Part shown: positions 11,473 through 22,405 of the stretch, piece by piece
How positions within the stretch are numbered: the stretch's first letter is position 1
How the letters are laid out: every line of letters begins with the position of its first letter
Assembly: GCF_029873635.1 (NCBI RefSeq)
Contig: NC_080422.1
Coordinates: forward strand, 9,269,764 to 9,333,763
Source: Malania oleifera
Taxonomy: Eukaryota > Streptophyta > Magnoliopsida > Santalales > Ximeniaceae
Length of the DNA stretch: 64,000 nt
Direction of reading: 5' to 3'
Made by a program: the position numbers and the translations under genes
The notes under the pieces: model-generated
The model's input: the letters and a program-made list of their open reading frames with translations, nothing else
Told to the model about the DNA's origin: nothing
Databases searched by the model: none

Positions 11473-13654
11473 TGTTAGCTTTACCGTGATCCCAAGAGAG
11501 GGGGTGAATTGGTATTTTTAAAATCTATCCCCTAGGTATTCCTCCTAACAGAAGTATGTTCACAATCCTAAGGTCAATCTAGTGCAAGTAATATCAGAAA
11601 TTAAATAAAACAGTTTAATCAATTTCACAAGCACCAGAAAAGAAATAAAGAGAAGGGTGACACACAGATATGTTATCGAGGTTCGGCCAACTGCTTACGT
11701 CCCCGCCTTGGCTAACCAGCACAAGGATTATCACAATAACTTGCTCACTTAAACGGGTGGAGCAGCACCTATACAAACCAGGTCAAATTAACACAGGGCT
11801 GACCTCAACCTTTACACCAATCCTTATCGGGCTGGATTACCGCCCCCTCAGGCCACGCCTGGAATCTCTCAGATATACAATCAAAAGGTACGGTATAAGG
11901 GTGCTTTCACGTAAAGCAGATTTGTACCCCAAATGCACACAATCACAAACACCATAGATGATTTAAAATGTAAGCTCAGTGTGGTCTAAATAGTTCAACT
12001 CTCAAAAATATTTTCTATCAGTGTAGTGAGTACGTGAGAGTATCAATAACAATCTGTGTATTTCAAAATGTTTCAATCAAATGTGTTCACACAAAATATC
12101 ATGCAAGCCTCAAGAATATCAATCAATAGAATATCTCAATCACATGAATATGTATATGCTTGGATTGCAAAATAGATAATCTTTGTATTCAGCAAATGAT
12201 ATATATACTTAAATAAATATTACCACAAAGATTAATATAACAAACACAAATATCTTTTCACAAATAGTTCAATAAAGATTCCACAAGATATTTGAGTAAG
12301 TTTGAAAATGTTTTTGCAAACCAAAAACAAATACAAACTTCCAAAGATATTGCAATGAGAATGCAATACTCGGAAGTTCACTACAAGCCTTCTTAGGATA
12401 GGCTTATTAGAAAAGCCTCCTAAGAATGCTTAGGTTACGCTCTCGTTAAAAAAATCAATTCAAAACACTTCAAACAATGAGAGCAAAACCTTTTTGAATA
12501 TACACTCAAAGCACTTACAAATGGTTTTGAACTTGAGAAGGAAAGCTAGAGTGTTTGTAGGGAAAGTATGAGCAATAGGAATCAAAAGAGAGTATTTTTG
12601 CTTGAGAGAGAAATTTTTAATCCATTTGCTAATCGACGCTTAATTCTCCCAAATGAAGGAGTATATATAGACATACCGAAATTTTTTACCGTTGGGGACC
12701 AATTAGGGATTGTTAGAAAAGTTTAATGACATTTAACCCATTTTAACCTTGTTTAAAAATTTTAACTGTGGTAAAAAAATTAGGTGCAACCCGAGAGGTC
12801 CGGTCGACCAAAACAAGTTTGATCGACCAAGTATCATATGGTTCGATCAACCAGGGGACTTTTGAACTAAGGGCTCGGTCGACCAGGAGAGGGCGATTTC
12901 TCAATTTTCTGAGATTCGGTCGGTCAAGCCATTTTGAACTGGCTGGTTCGGTCGACCTGACTATTGGGATTTCTCCCGATGACCCTCGATCGAACAGGTA
13001 GTTGGAGTTCATTTCTGTCTCGGTTGACCAGATGGTCAAACTTTTGACCCCAGGGGGTTTCGGTCAACCAGGGCTTTTTGAACTACCTAGTTCGGTAGAC
13101 CAGGTGGTCAAAATGTTGACCATAGAGGGTTTCGGTCGATCGGGGCTTTTTGAACTATTTTGGTTCGGTCGACCAGAACCTTGGTCAATCAGTTGACCCA
13201 GGGAGGTTTTGGTCGACCAGGTCAAAATGAACTGACTTGGCTAGTCGACCGAAAGTGCACCAAGTATGCATTTCGGTCCCGTTTTGAAGCATACAAACCC
13301 TATTCAGGTGCCTAACAAATATATGTGTAAATGTGTATGTCCTAGGGTCACTTGGGGTCCAATTTCAAGACATCGAAAAAGTCCGGTGTCGGTCGACCAA
13401 CCCTAAGGTCTTTCTAAGGTCACTTTTAATTCGCATCTGGTTTGAGCTTACAAAATAGATCATACATGTGATGTGTGTGAGCTTATTACAAACCAAATAG
13501 ATATGAAATGCATTACAAAAGGAGATTTGGTCTTCAACTTTCTCTTCGTGCCGTCAATGTATCTGCTAATGTGGATGTGCACAAGAACTAGATATTCATC
13601 AAATATAAGAGTATTTGTCATTATCAAAACCGGGCGTGACCTATAAGTTCAACA
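11473..13654 (-). mobile_element. Copia-type solo LTR (SIRE-like), TSD cagct
   Basis: It runs from TGTTAGC to TTCAACA, flanked by perfect CAGCT duplications (11468-11472 and 13655-13659), and lies inside the Athila 5' LTR at a site that is uninterrupted in the 3' LTR. Orientation is judged minus: on that strand it opens TGTTGAACTTATAGG and ends near a CAATTCACCCCCTCTC tract typical of plant Copia LTR ends. An array of CGGTCGACC motifs (about 12790-13400) then precedes a TATATATA box (near 12663). There is no coding sequence and no internal region. Lineage assignment to SIRE is inference. Confidence 0.85.
12790..13400 (-). repeat. CGGTCGACC array in Copia-type LTR
   Basis: About fourteen copies of a GGTTCGGTCGACCAGG-like element with variants (CGGTCAACC, CGATCGACC, CGGTTGACC) are spaced 25-60 bp apart. 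The core GTCGAC is the same palindromic hexamer as in the Gypsy LTR arrays, although the flanks differ. In element orientation the array lies upstream of a TATATATA box. Confidence 0.8.
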
Positions 13655-14550
13655 CAGCTGCTTCTCTTTTTCCACGGGCCAGCAACACTCCTCTCTTCCT
13701 CTTTTTTTTTTTTTTTTATTATTTCTTTTAAATAGTTTAATTATTTGAATATTGTTAGTTCCATTAGAGTTTTCTTTAAAGTTTTAATTTTTAACTATTA
13801 GTTGGGTGTTATTATTAAAGTTTATTATTTTCTTCCTCTCTTAATTAATATTAGTATTGGATTTAATTTTTGCTTGCGTTAATTGTTTAATTGATCAAAG
13901 TTTGGTTTGGTTTCTTGAAAGAAAAAAGGAGAATAAAATAAAAAAAGAGAAAAAAAAAATATCTTCTTTAGGACTTAAATTAGTTGTCTTCTTTAAAATT
14001 AAATTTTGTTGAGTTCTATTTAGAATCAAACTCGTTTAATTAAAGTCTGAATTTTGTTATCGTTTTAGTTAGTGTTTAGTTGTTAAAGTCTGAATTTTGA
14101 TTCAAGTTCTTGATTAAAAAATTTTGGTTTTTCTTGTTTGAGTTGTGTTCGATTGAGTTTTTAATTGCATGCTTAAATTAAATTGGAAAGTTATTGTCTT
14201 TAACTTTTATTATGAAGTTTAAATGCATGTTTCAATTCTTGTCTAGTTATTAACATAGGATCTTCGTTTCTCATTATAATTTAATTTAGTGCGTTTTAGG
14301 ATTTAGAATATAAATTGCATGTTCTTTTAATTCGTCAAAAATAAAATCTCAACAACCCAGAAAACCCAAATCTGAACTGTGTTCAGTGACCTTTTTTGTT
14401 TTATATTTTTTGATTAGAATTACGTAAAATTTGGAGTTAAACTGCATTCTCTGAGGAGACGATCTGACCTTTGGAATAAGTATTACACGACCGAACTCTT
14501 ATACTTAGGATAGCTTCCGAACTGCTCATTTTTTTAGTGAGTCAAGTTTT

Positions 14551-14568
14551 TGGCGCCGTTGCCCGAGA
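14551..14568 (+). other. Athila primer-binding site
   Basis: TGGCGCCGTTGCCCGAGA lies 6 bp after the LTR end. It matches the primer-binding site usual in Athila elements, complementary to the 3' end of tRNA-Asp, and distinguishes this element from the initiator-Met-primed elements elsewhere in the window. Confidence 0.85.
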
Positions 14569-14885
14569 TTGCAAGCTTTAATTTCAAAATTTGTGTTTTT
14601 CCAATTATTTTTTATTTTTAATTAAAATTTAAAAAATTTAAATATAAAATAATTAAAAATAATTTTAAAAAAAATAAATAAATTGAAAATTTTGAAACAA
14701 AAAAATTTAATCATGCTTGTTTGCTGCTGTGTTGGTAAATTTATGTTGTTTGCATTGATGTTTGATGCCTTGTGTCCAAAATATTTCAAATAGACTGTCC
14801 AAAATTTCATTTAGCACCAGTAGTGACACAGAGTATAGAATCTGATTGTTCTCCTATTACTTTTGCGAGTGATTCTGAAATTGAT
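14569..14885 (+). other. Athila untranslated leader
   Basis: AT-rich sequence between the primer-binding site and the first in-frame ATG of gag (14886). The gag frame is open from about 14772, but no ATG occurs before 14886. Nothing else is recognised here. Confidence 0.6.
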
Positions 14886-15377
14886 ATGAGCAATCTGTTT
14901 GAACAATTCTTTGAAGAAGTCATGGCTGCACCTGCACCACGTACACTTCAAGATTTTTTACAGCCCACACGCACTTCTACACCTTCCTGCATTGTGTTAC
15001 AACAAGATGCACCGAACTTCACAATTAAGCATAGTATATTAGCTGTGACACCTCAGTTTCGCGGGATGGATTCTAAGAGTCCATTCCAGCATTTGAAAGA
15101 TTTTGAGTTAGTCTGTACCACTTTCATTAATAGGGACAAAACTGATGAGTATATTAAACATCGTCTGTTTCCTTTTTCTTTGAAAGATAAGACAAAAATT
15201 TGGTTTAATTCTCTGCGACTTAACTCTATTACTAGTTGGGCTGAAATGCAGCGTGAGTTCTTACATAACTTCTTTCCTTTTCAGAGAACTCAGTACCTAC
15301 AAGAGTCAACCAGTCAGTTCATGCAGAGAGGTGACGAGACATTCCAAGCTTACTGGGAGAGATTCAATGACCTAATG
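14886..15377 (+). pseudogene. Athila-like gag, N-terminal part
   Basis: The open frame contains the retrotransposon gag core: FRGMDSKSPFQHLKDF, LFPFSLKDKTKIWF, W..M...FLHNFFP and the ETFQAYWERFNDL block. Gag forms the particle that packages element RNA. The frame stops just inside the chromovirus LTR that begins at 15378. The rest of gag continues at 34126 and, after a second insertion, at 36456. Confidence 0.9.
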
Positions 15378-16132
15378 TGTAACGTCCTGCTAATAAAATA
15401 AAATTTTTTCCCCTTTTTTAATAGCAAACATTAACCTGAACAGCGGAAAGTCAATCATATAAAATAAATCCACACATAATACAATGCCAGAGTGTCAAAT
15501 CATCCCACAATATACAAACATCACTGTTCTCTTGAAACTACCCTTATTGATACCAAGGGTTTACAAAACATGCCACCAATAAATAATACTCACTCTAAAA
15601 AAGGGCAGTACAACAACCCCACTACCTGCTAGCCTGTTCCGCTCGCCTAGTTGGTTCACCTGAAAAACAATTCAACACTAGGATGAGCCAACGCTCAGTA
15701 AGACGAAACATGCTATTACTAGTTTGTGGCCACTGAGCTATAGTTTGGTAAAAATAACCTGATTTATGAATAATATGAATAACTGAACCTGAAATGCTGA
15801 GATTACATAACATATAATAAAACCATTAACTACATAACTTAACATGTCAATCTGTATGAAATTACTTTTCATATTAATACTACTATTCCTGAAATTTTGA
15901 TAGTACTCATAATATCTGAGAAATTTCCCTGGATGGTTGTATGTCATGATTTAAACCCTCATGATAGGGTTGTGTGGCCCGAAGGCGGGACCTATCCTAG
16001 TTGGCCTACCAGGGCAAGTCAACTAAACTTCGACAGTCTGATCGGCCCCCTCAATCCATATCTGATGGAGAGCATGTCCCGACATGGGCACGATTGACCT
16101 CATGTCACTTACTATCTGAGTAAAGTGGTTGC
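15378..16132 (-). mobile_element. Chromovirus 3' LTR, distal part
   Basis: On the plus strand it starts TGTAACGTCC..., matching the start of the right-hand LTR at 32164 almost base for base (AATAGCAAACATTAACCT block and onward). It is interrupted at 16133 by the three-LTR tandem element and resumes at 24237. The flank to its left (taatg) and the flank after 34120 (tgatg) match at four of five bases, consistent with an aged target-site duplication. Confidence 0.9.
16128..16132 (+). repeat. Target-site duplication, left (gttgc)
   Basis: GTTGC precedes the element start TGTAATAACC and recurs at 24232-24236 directly after its last GCGTTACA. The uninterrupted homologous site in the sister LTR near 32914 carries a single GTTGC. 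Confidence 0.95.
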
Positions 16133-18637
16133 TGTAATAACCTGAAAAAAAAAATTTAATAAATTAAAATTATTAATCAATTAATTAGTTAAACATTATT
16201 AAATTAATTTATTAAATAAAAAAATAAAAAGATATAGTATGAAAAAAGTAATTATTAATTAATTAATGAATTAATTAAATATTATTAAATTAAATAAATA
16301 AATAAAAGAATAGTAAAAAAAATTGGAATAAAGATATATATATATATATATATATATATGATATAATATTATTATGTTAAAGTAAGTAAAAAAAAAAGAT
16401 AAAGAAAATTAAAGAAGTTACCTGAATCCATCATCTTCTTCCAGCCATCTCTCTGCGCCTCTTCGCATCTCTGTTCCTTCAGTATCTCAGTCCCTCACTC
16501 CTCATTCTCCATCTCTCTCTCTCTCTCTCTCTCTCCTCATTTCTCAACAAATATTCGACCGATCGGGAAATTAAAGATGTCGTTGGATTCCTAACTCCGC
16601 CATCGACATTTCTACTAGAGCGGATTTGTCGTGAGAATGGCGTAGGCATCATTCCTAGGGTAAGGCAACTTTTCTCAAATTTCTCAATTTCTCATTAAAT
16701 CTGTTGTTGAATCGACGATCAAGCACCACCATGGGGTCCTAGTCATGATCGTCACCATTTTGATATAAGTAAAGTTCCAATTGGGGTTTCTAGACCCCAC
16801 TCCAAAGCGTGAGTGAGATTTGGAAATTTTGGTAATTTGACTATATTTAAGGGTATATTTATTTATTTATAATTTATGGGTCTAAAAAATATTAAAACAA
16901 TATTTTATTTAGGTTTGATTTAATGGAATTAGGATTTTTTATTCAGGGTCCGGGTGAGCGCCATAGGTATTTTTCGGGGTCCTTATTAACGTAGTTCAAG
17001 AAACCAGGTAAGGGGAAATTATATATTAAATCAAATTTTATGAAATTAAATGTAATAATTTATGTTATATTATATGTATGTTTTGGTGTGAATTATTAAA
17101 ATGTCAACCATGTAAAGCTATGATTTTTAAGCCTAGGACCACTTATTTAGTTATGTATTTGTGGAAATGAGCTAAAGAAAGTGGAAGGAATTTTCTGGAT
17201 AGTTATGTAAGAAATGGAAATTGTATTTTCAGTAATTAAATGCTAAATGTGGGTTGGCCTATTTTACAGGAATATGTATGAATTTTATTGTTAAATTGTG
17301 CGCCATGAGATTCTGTGTAAATATATGTTAAATGTATGAGATGCAGCCTAAGTAAGTAAAGTAGTGAGAATAAAATATGTTATGGACTATGTTGTTTGTG
17401 CATGCTAAATGCAATCATGTAGATGTAAGACAACTGAAAGATAGTCATGTTAGCAGATCTAGCTCATTTCTATGTGGACTAACTGGTGACAGCTAAAAGG
17501 AGCTGTGTTAGCAGATTCTAGCGCATTTCTATGTAAACTAACTAATGATGGCTAAAGACCAGCTATAGTACGAAGGAATGAAATGAAAACATTATGCAAT
17601 GCAATGAAATGAAATGTGAAACGTGAATGATACAAATGGAAAAGAGTCACTTAAAGTGAAATGCAATGCAATGTTAAGCTATGAATATGAACAGATGTGT
17701 ATGATTGAATAATGATAGAAAGAATGATGTATTATGATATTAGAAGTATGTATGTACGTAGAACATGTTACGATTGGGTGAGGCGTACCTTTCACCTGAG
17801 GGCTTGCTGTGTAAGGCGGGTGCACTAATAGCTACAGATGTGGCAGTAGCCACATAACGTACTAGGGCAGAGGGAACCTACTTGTATGAGTGGGTAGATT
17901 TCCCTATCCTCAGAGCCTTTGCCAATAAACTATTGTTGAACTGTGTGAGTACGAGATTAATCTTACACTTGAGGGCTTACTGAGTAAGGTGAGTGCTCTA
18001 GAATGTTTTAATTGTGACCTTAAGGTTACCTATGTATCAGAGCAGAGGGGTGCTACTTGTATGGGCGAGTAATCACCCCTATCCTTGGGTAATCTCGTGG
18101 GTAAATCTTTGCATGTGATTATTTAGGTTCAAAAAATGATTTTAATGTTATGATAATGATTTGAAAATGTATTTTAAATGATATCTATATACCTCATGTT
18201 AGCCACACGCTGTGTTTAATATATGATTTCTTCCCTTACTGAGATGTGTCTCACCCGAATATGAATTTATCTTTTTCAGGATTTTCTCGAGATCAAACTT
18301 TGAGAGCTCGAGATTTTTATAGCATTATTGGGAAATAGAAAAAGAAAATTTTATATTTCTATGTTAACATTGGGGAATGTAAATATTTATGTTTTAAGGC
18401 TGTTGAATAAGGAATGATTGTGAAAATGCTAAAATATTTTGGGAGTTATGTAGATTTATGAAAATGCAGGTGATGGATGATTTATTATGGATTATAGTTA
18501 GAATTAGTAAACTCTAGTATTATGTTATATGGAGATTATGTTTATGTTTTCTATTGCATATATGTTGTTTATGGATTATCAAAGATTTTATCAGGTATAA
18601 CGCCCCGGACTCGGGTTAAAGGGTTCGGGCCGTTACA
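16133..18637 (+). mobile_element. Tandem non-coding retroelement, LTR 1
   Basis: 2505 bp from TGTAATAACC to CCGTTACA, followed by a primer-binding site. Contents in order: AT-rich region with a TA run (about 16333-16360), a CT-rich leader, donor-like GTAAGG at 16670, acceptor-like TTATTCAG ending 16946, a 61 nt mini-exon, donor-like CCAG/GTAAGG at 17008, two copies of a roughly 150 bp GAGGGCTT/AGAGGGAACC module (17770-17920 and 17948-18100), GAGATGTGTCTCACCC and acceptor-like TTTTTCAG ending 18279. No coding potential. Confidence 0.9.
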
Positions 18638-19138
18638 TTACGGTATCAGAGCAATGTCCAGCCGAAAGTGTGATTAGATTCACATTACCTGGATATGGAA
18701 ATTTTAGAGTATTAAGTTAAGGATGATTTATACCAGAGTATAAGATTAAGTTGTGATGAGGATAGGAATGGGTAGATTAAGATATCGTTAGGAATTCTGA
18801 GCTATATTTCGTAAGATTGGGGGTAGAAATCTCTTGATGGTCTTCTATGTTTTTCTGTAGAAGTAGCTAGCTTTAGAGAATTATGGTAAATCCATCGATG
18901 GTGATGGTTCCGAGCAAAGAAATTAGAACTTGATATTAGAACTTGAAGGTTGGGTGATTTAGGGAGAAAAATCTTTGAAGGAGAATAATTTAGGTGTTGT
19001 GGTTTAACGGTTTGTGGTCAACTTGGGTATTTGGTATTTCAATTGGGGTATATGGAAATGTGTGGAATTCCTGAAATGAGGAAATGATTGATTAGCTAGC
19101 AAAATTTCGAGGACGAAATTTCTTAAAAGAGGGAAGAA
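18638..19138 (+). mobile_element. Tandem retroelement, internal region 1 (non-coding)
   Basis: 501 bp between LTR 1 and LTR 2. It opens with TTACGGTATCAGAGC, an initiator-Met-tRNA type primer-binding site, and closes with CGAGGACGAAATTTC plus the purine run AAAAGAGGGAAGAA. There is no open frame of note, so the element is non-autonomous. The polypurine context is the same as in the chromoviruses here, suggesting they supplied the enzymes (inference). Confidence 0.9.
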
Positions 19139-19337
19139 TGTAATAACCCGAAAAAAAAATTAATTAATAAATTAAAATTATTAATCAATTAATTAGTTAA
19201 GCATTATTATATTAATGTATTAAATAAACAAATAAAAAGAAATAGTATGAAAAAAAAAGTAATTATTAATTAATTAATGAATTAATTTAATATTATTAAA
19301 TTAAATAAATAAATAAATAATAATAAAATTAGAATAA

Positions 19338-19372
<35 letters not shown>

Positions 19373-21670
19373 ATAATATTATTATGTTAAAGTAAGTAAA
19401 AGAAAAAAAGAAAGATAAAGAAAATTAAAGAAGTTACCTGAATCCATCATCTTCTTCAAGCCATCTCTCTGCGCCTCTCCGCTTCTTTGTTATTTCAGTA
19501 TCTCAGTCCCTCACTCCTCTGTCTCCGTCTCTCTTTCTCCCCTCATTTCTCGATGAATATTCGACCGATTAGGAAATGGAAGGTGTCGTTGGATTCCTAA
19601 CTCCGCCATCAATATTTCTACTGGAGCGAATTTGTCGTGGAAGTGGCGTAGGCACCATTCCTGGGGTAAGACAATTTTTTCCTAATTTCTTAATTTCTCG
19701 TTAAATCTACGGTTGGATCGACGATCAGGCACCACCACGGGGTCCTAGTCATGATCGTCGTCATTTTGACATAAGTGAAGTTCCAATTGGGGTTTTCTAT
19801 GCCTCACTCCAAAGCGAGAGTGGGATTTGAAAATTTTGGTAATTTGGCTATATTTAAGGGTATATTTATTTATTTAGAATTTATGGGTTTAGAAAATATT
19901 AAAATAATATTTTATTTAGGGTTGATTTAATGGAATTAGGATTTTTTATTCAGGATCCAGGTGAGCGCCACAGGTATTTTTCGGGGTCCCTATTGGCGCA
20001 GTTCAAGAAACCAGGTAAGGGGAAAATATATATTAAATCAGATTTTATGAAATTAAAGGTAATAATTTATGTTATATTATATGTATGTTTTGGTGTGAAT
20101 TATTAAAATGTCAACCATGTAAAACTATGATTTTTGAGCCTAAGACCACTTATTTAGTTATGTATTTGTGGAAATGAAGTGAAGAAAGTGGAAGGAATTT
20201 TCTAGATAATTATGTAAGAAATGGAAATTGTATTTTCAGTAATTAAATGCTAAATTTGGGTTGGCCTATTTTACATGAATATGTATGAATTTTATTGTTA
20301 AATTGTGCGTCATGAGATTCTGTGCAAATATATGTTAAATGTATGAGATGCAAGTTAAGTAAGTAAAGTAGTGAGAATAAAATATGTTATGGACTATGTT
20401 GCTTGTGTATGCTAAATGCAACCATGTAAATGTAAGGCAGCTGAAAGACGGTCATGTTAGCAGATCTAGCTCATTTCTTTGTAGACTAACTGATGACAGC
20501 TAAAAAGAGCTGTGTTAGCAGATTCTAGCGCATTTCTATGTAGACTAATTGATGATGGCTAAAGACTAACTGTAGTACGAAGGAATGAAATGAAAACGTT
20601 ATGCAATGAAATGACAATGCAATGAAATGAAATGTGAAACGTGAATGATACAAATGGGAAAGATTCACTTAAAGTGAAATGCAATGCAATGTTAAGTTAT
20701 GAATAGGAACAAATGTGTATGATTGAATAATGATAGAAAGAATGATGTATTATGATATTAGAAGTATGTATGTACGTAGAACTTGTTATGATTGGGCGAG
20801 GTGTACCTTTCGCCTGAGGGCTTGTTGAGTAAGGCGAGTGCACTAGTTGCTACAGATGTGGTAGTAGCCGCATAACGTACTAGGGCAGAGGGAACCTACT
20901 CTTATGGGTGGGTAGATTTCCCTATCCTTAGAGCCTTTGCTGATAAACTATTGTTGAACTGTGTGAGTACAAGATTTATCTTACACTTGAGGGCTTACTA
21001 AGTAAGTTGAGTGTTTTGGTATGTTTTAATTATGACCTTAGGGTTACCTAAGTATTAGAGCAGAGGGGTGCTACTTGTATGGGTGGGTAATCACCCCTAT
21101 CCTTGGGTAATCTCGTGGGTAAATCTCAATATGTGATTATTTAGGTTTAGAAAATGGTTTTAATGTTATGATAATGATTTGAAAATGTATTTAAAATGAT
21201 ATCTATATACCTCATGTTAGCCACACGTTGTGTTTAATATATGCTTTCTTCTCTTACAGAGATGTGTCTCACTCGAATATGAATTTATCTTTTTCAGGAT
21301 TTTCTCGAGATCGAGCTTTGAGAGCTCGAGGTTTTTATAGCATTATTGGGAAATAGAAGAAGAAAATGGTTTATTTCTATGTTAACTTTGGGGAATGTAA
21401 ATATTTATGTTTTATGTCTTTATGTTTTAAGGCTATTGAGTAAGGAATAATTGTGAAAATACTGAAATGTTTTGGGAGTTATGCAGATTTATGAAAATGC
21501 AGGTGATTGATGATTTATTATGGATTATAGTTAGAATTAGTAAACTCTGGTATTATGTTATATGGAGATTATGTTTATGTTTTCCGCTGTGTATATGTTG
21601 ATTATGGATTATCAGGGATCTTATCAAGTATAACGCGTCGGACACGAGTTTAAGGGTTCAAGGCGTTACA
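19139..21670 (+). mobile_element. Tandem retroelement, LTR 2
   Basis: 2532 bp, TGTAATAACCCG to GGCGTTACA, highly similar to LTR 1 throughout. Donor-like sites are at 19666 and 20015, with acceptor-like sites ending 19953 and 21297. The 61 nt mini-exon has the same length as in LTR 1. It is shared between the two units as the end of unit 1 and the start of unit 2. Confidence 0.9.
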
Positions 21671-22171
21671 TTATGGTATCAGAGTAATGTCGAGCCGGAA
21701 GTGTGATTAGATTCACATTGCCTGGATATGGAAATGTTAGAGTATTAGGTTATAGATGATTTATACCAGAGTATAAAATTGAGTTGTGATAAGGATAGGA
21801 ATGGGTAGATTAAGATACTGTTAGGAATTCTGAGCTGTGTTTCGTAAGCTTAGGGGCAGAAATCCCTTGATTGTCTTCTGTGTTTTTCTGAAGAAGTAGT
21901 TAGCTTTAAAAAATTATGGTAAATCCATCGATGGTGATGTTTCCGAGCAAAGAAATTAGAACTTGGAATTTGAACTCGAAGGTTAGGTGATTTAGGGAGA
22001 AAAATTTTTGAAAGAGAATAATTTAGGTGTTGTGGTTTAACGGTTTGTGGTCAACTTGGGTGTTTGGTATTTCAATTGGAGTATATGGAAATGTGTGAAA
22101 TTCTTGAAATGAGGAAATGATTGATTAGCTAGCAAAATTTCGAGGACGAAATTTCTTAAAGGAGGGAAGAA
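21671..22171 (+). mobile_element. Tandem retroelement, internal region 2 (non-coding)
   Basis: 501 bp, the same length as internal region 1, with primer-binding site TTATGGTATCAGAG at the start and AAAGGAGGGAAGAA at the end. It lacks coding capacity. Differences from region 1 are scattered substitutions. Confidence 0.9.
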
Positions 22172-22368
22172 TGTAATAACTCGAAAAAAAAAAAATAATT
22201 AATAAATTAAAATTATTAATCAATTAATTTGTTAAATATTATTAAATTAATGTATTAAATAAAAAAATGAAAAGAAATAGTATGAAAAAAAAGAAATTAT
22301 TAATTAATTAAATATTATTAAATTAAATAAATAAATAAATAAAAGAATAGTAAAAAAAATTGGAATAA

Positions 22369-22405
<37 letters not shown>

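Larger units (their letters stand above)
10540..14544 (+). mobile_element. 5' LTR of Athila-like Gypsy element (interrupted)
   Basis: It starts TGATTACG and ends GAGTCA just before a tRNA-Asp-type primer site. It aligns along its length with 42873-44660: shared ATTTTAATTCATGCATT, the CT-rich leader, GCTGCTTCTTCTT, and the TTTTAGGATTTAGAAT and GAGGAGACGATCT blocks. A 2182 bp solo LTR with a cagct duplication interrupts it, so the LTR proper is about 1.82 kb against 1.79 kb for the 3' copy. The CT-rich open frames at 10883-11521 are compositional. Confidence 0.9.

Noticed and set aside
10883-11521. Several overlapping Ser/Leu/Cys-rich frames on both strands (and 43229-43849)
   Set aside because: They lie in the CT-rich leader of the Athila LTRs. 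Overlap on both strands and differences between the two LTRs show no coding constraint.
12790-13400. CRISPR-like regular repeats
   Set aside because: Copies are short, variable and irregularly spaced within a plant LTR. This is a promoter-type array or degenerate repeat, not a CRISPR array.
14551-14568. tRNA-like sequence (also near 18640, 21673, 32150 and 49640)
   Set aside because: These are primer-binding sites complementary to tRNA 3' ends only. No cloverleaf follows, so they are not tRNA genes.
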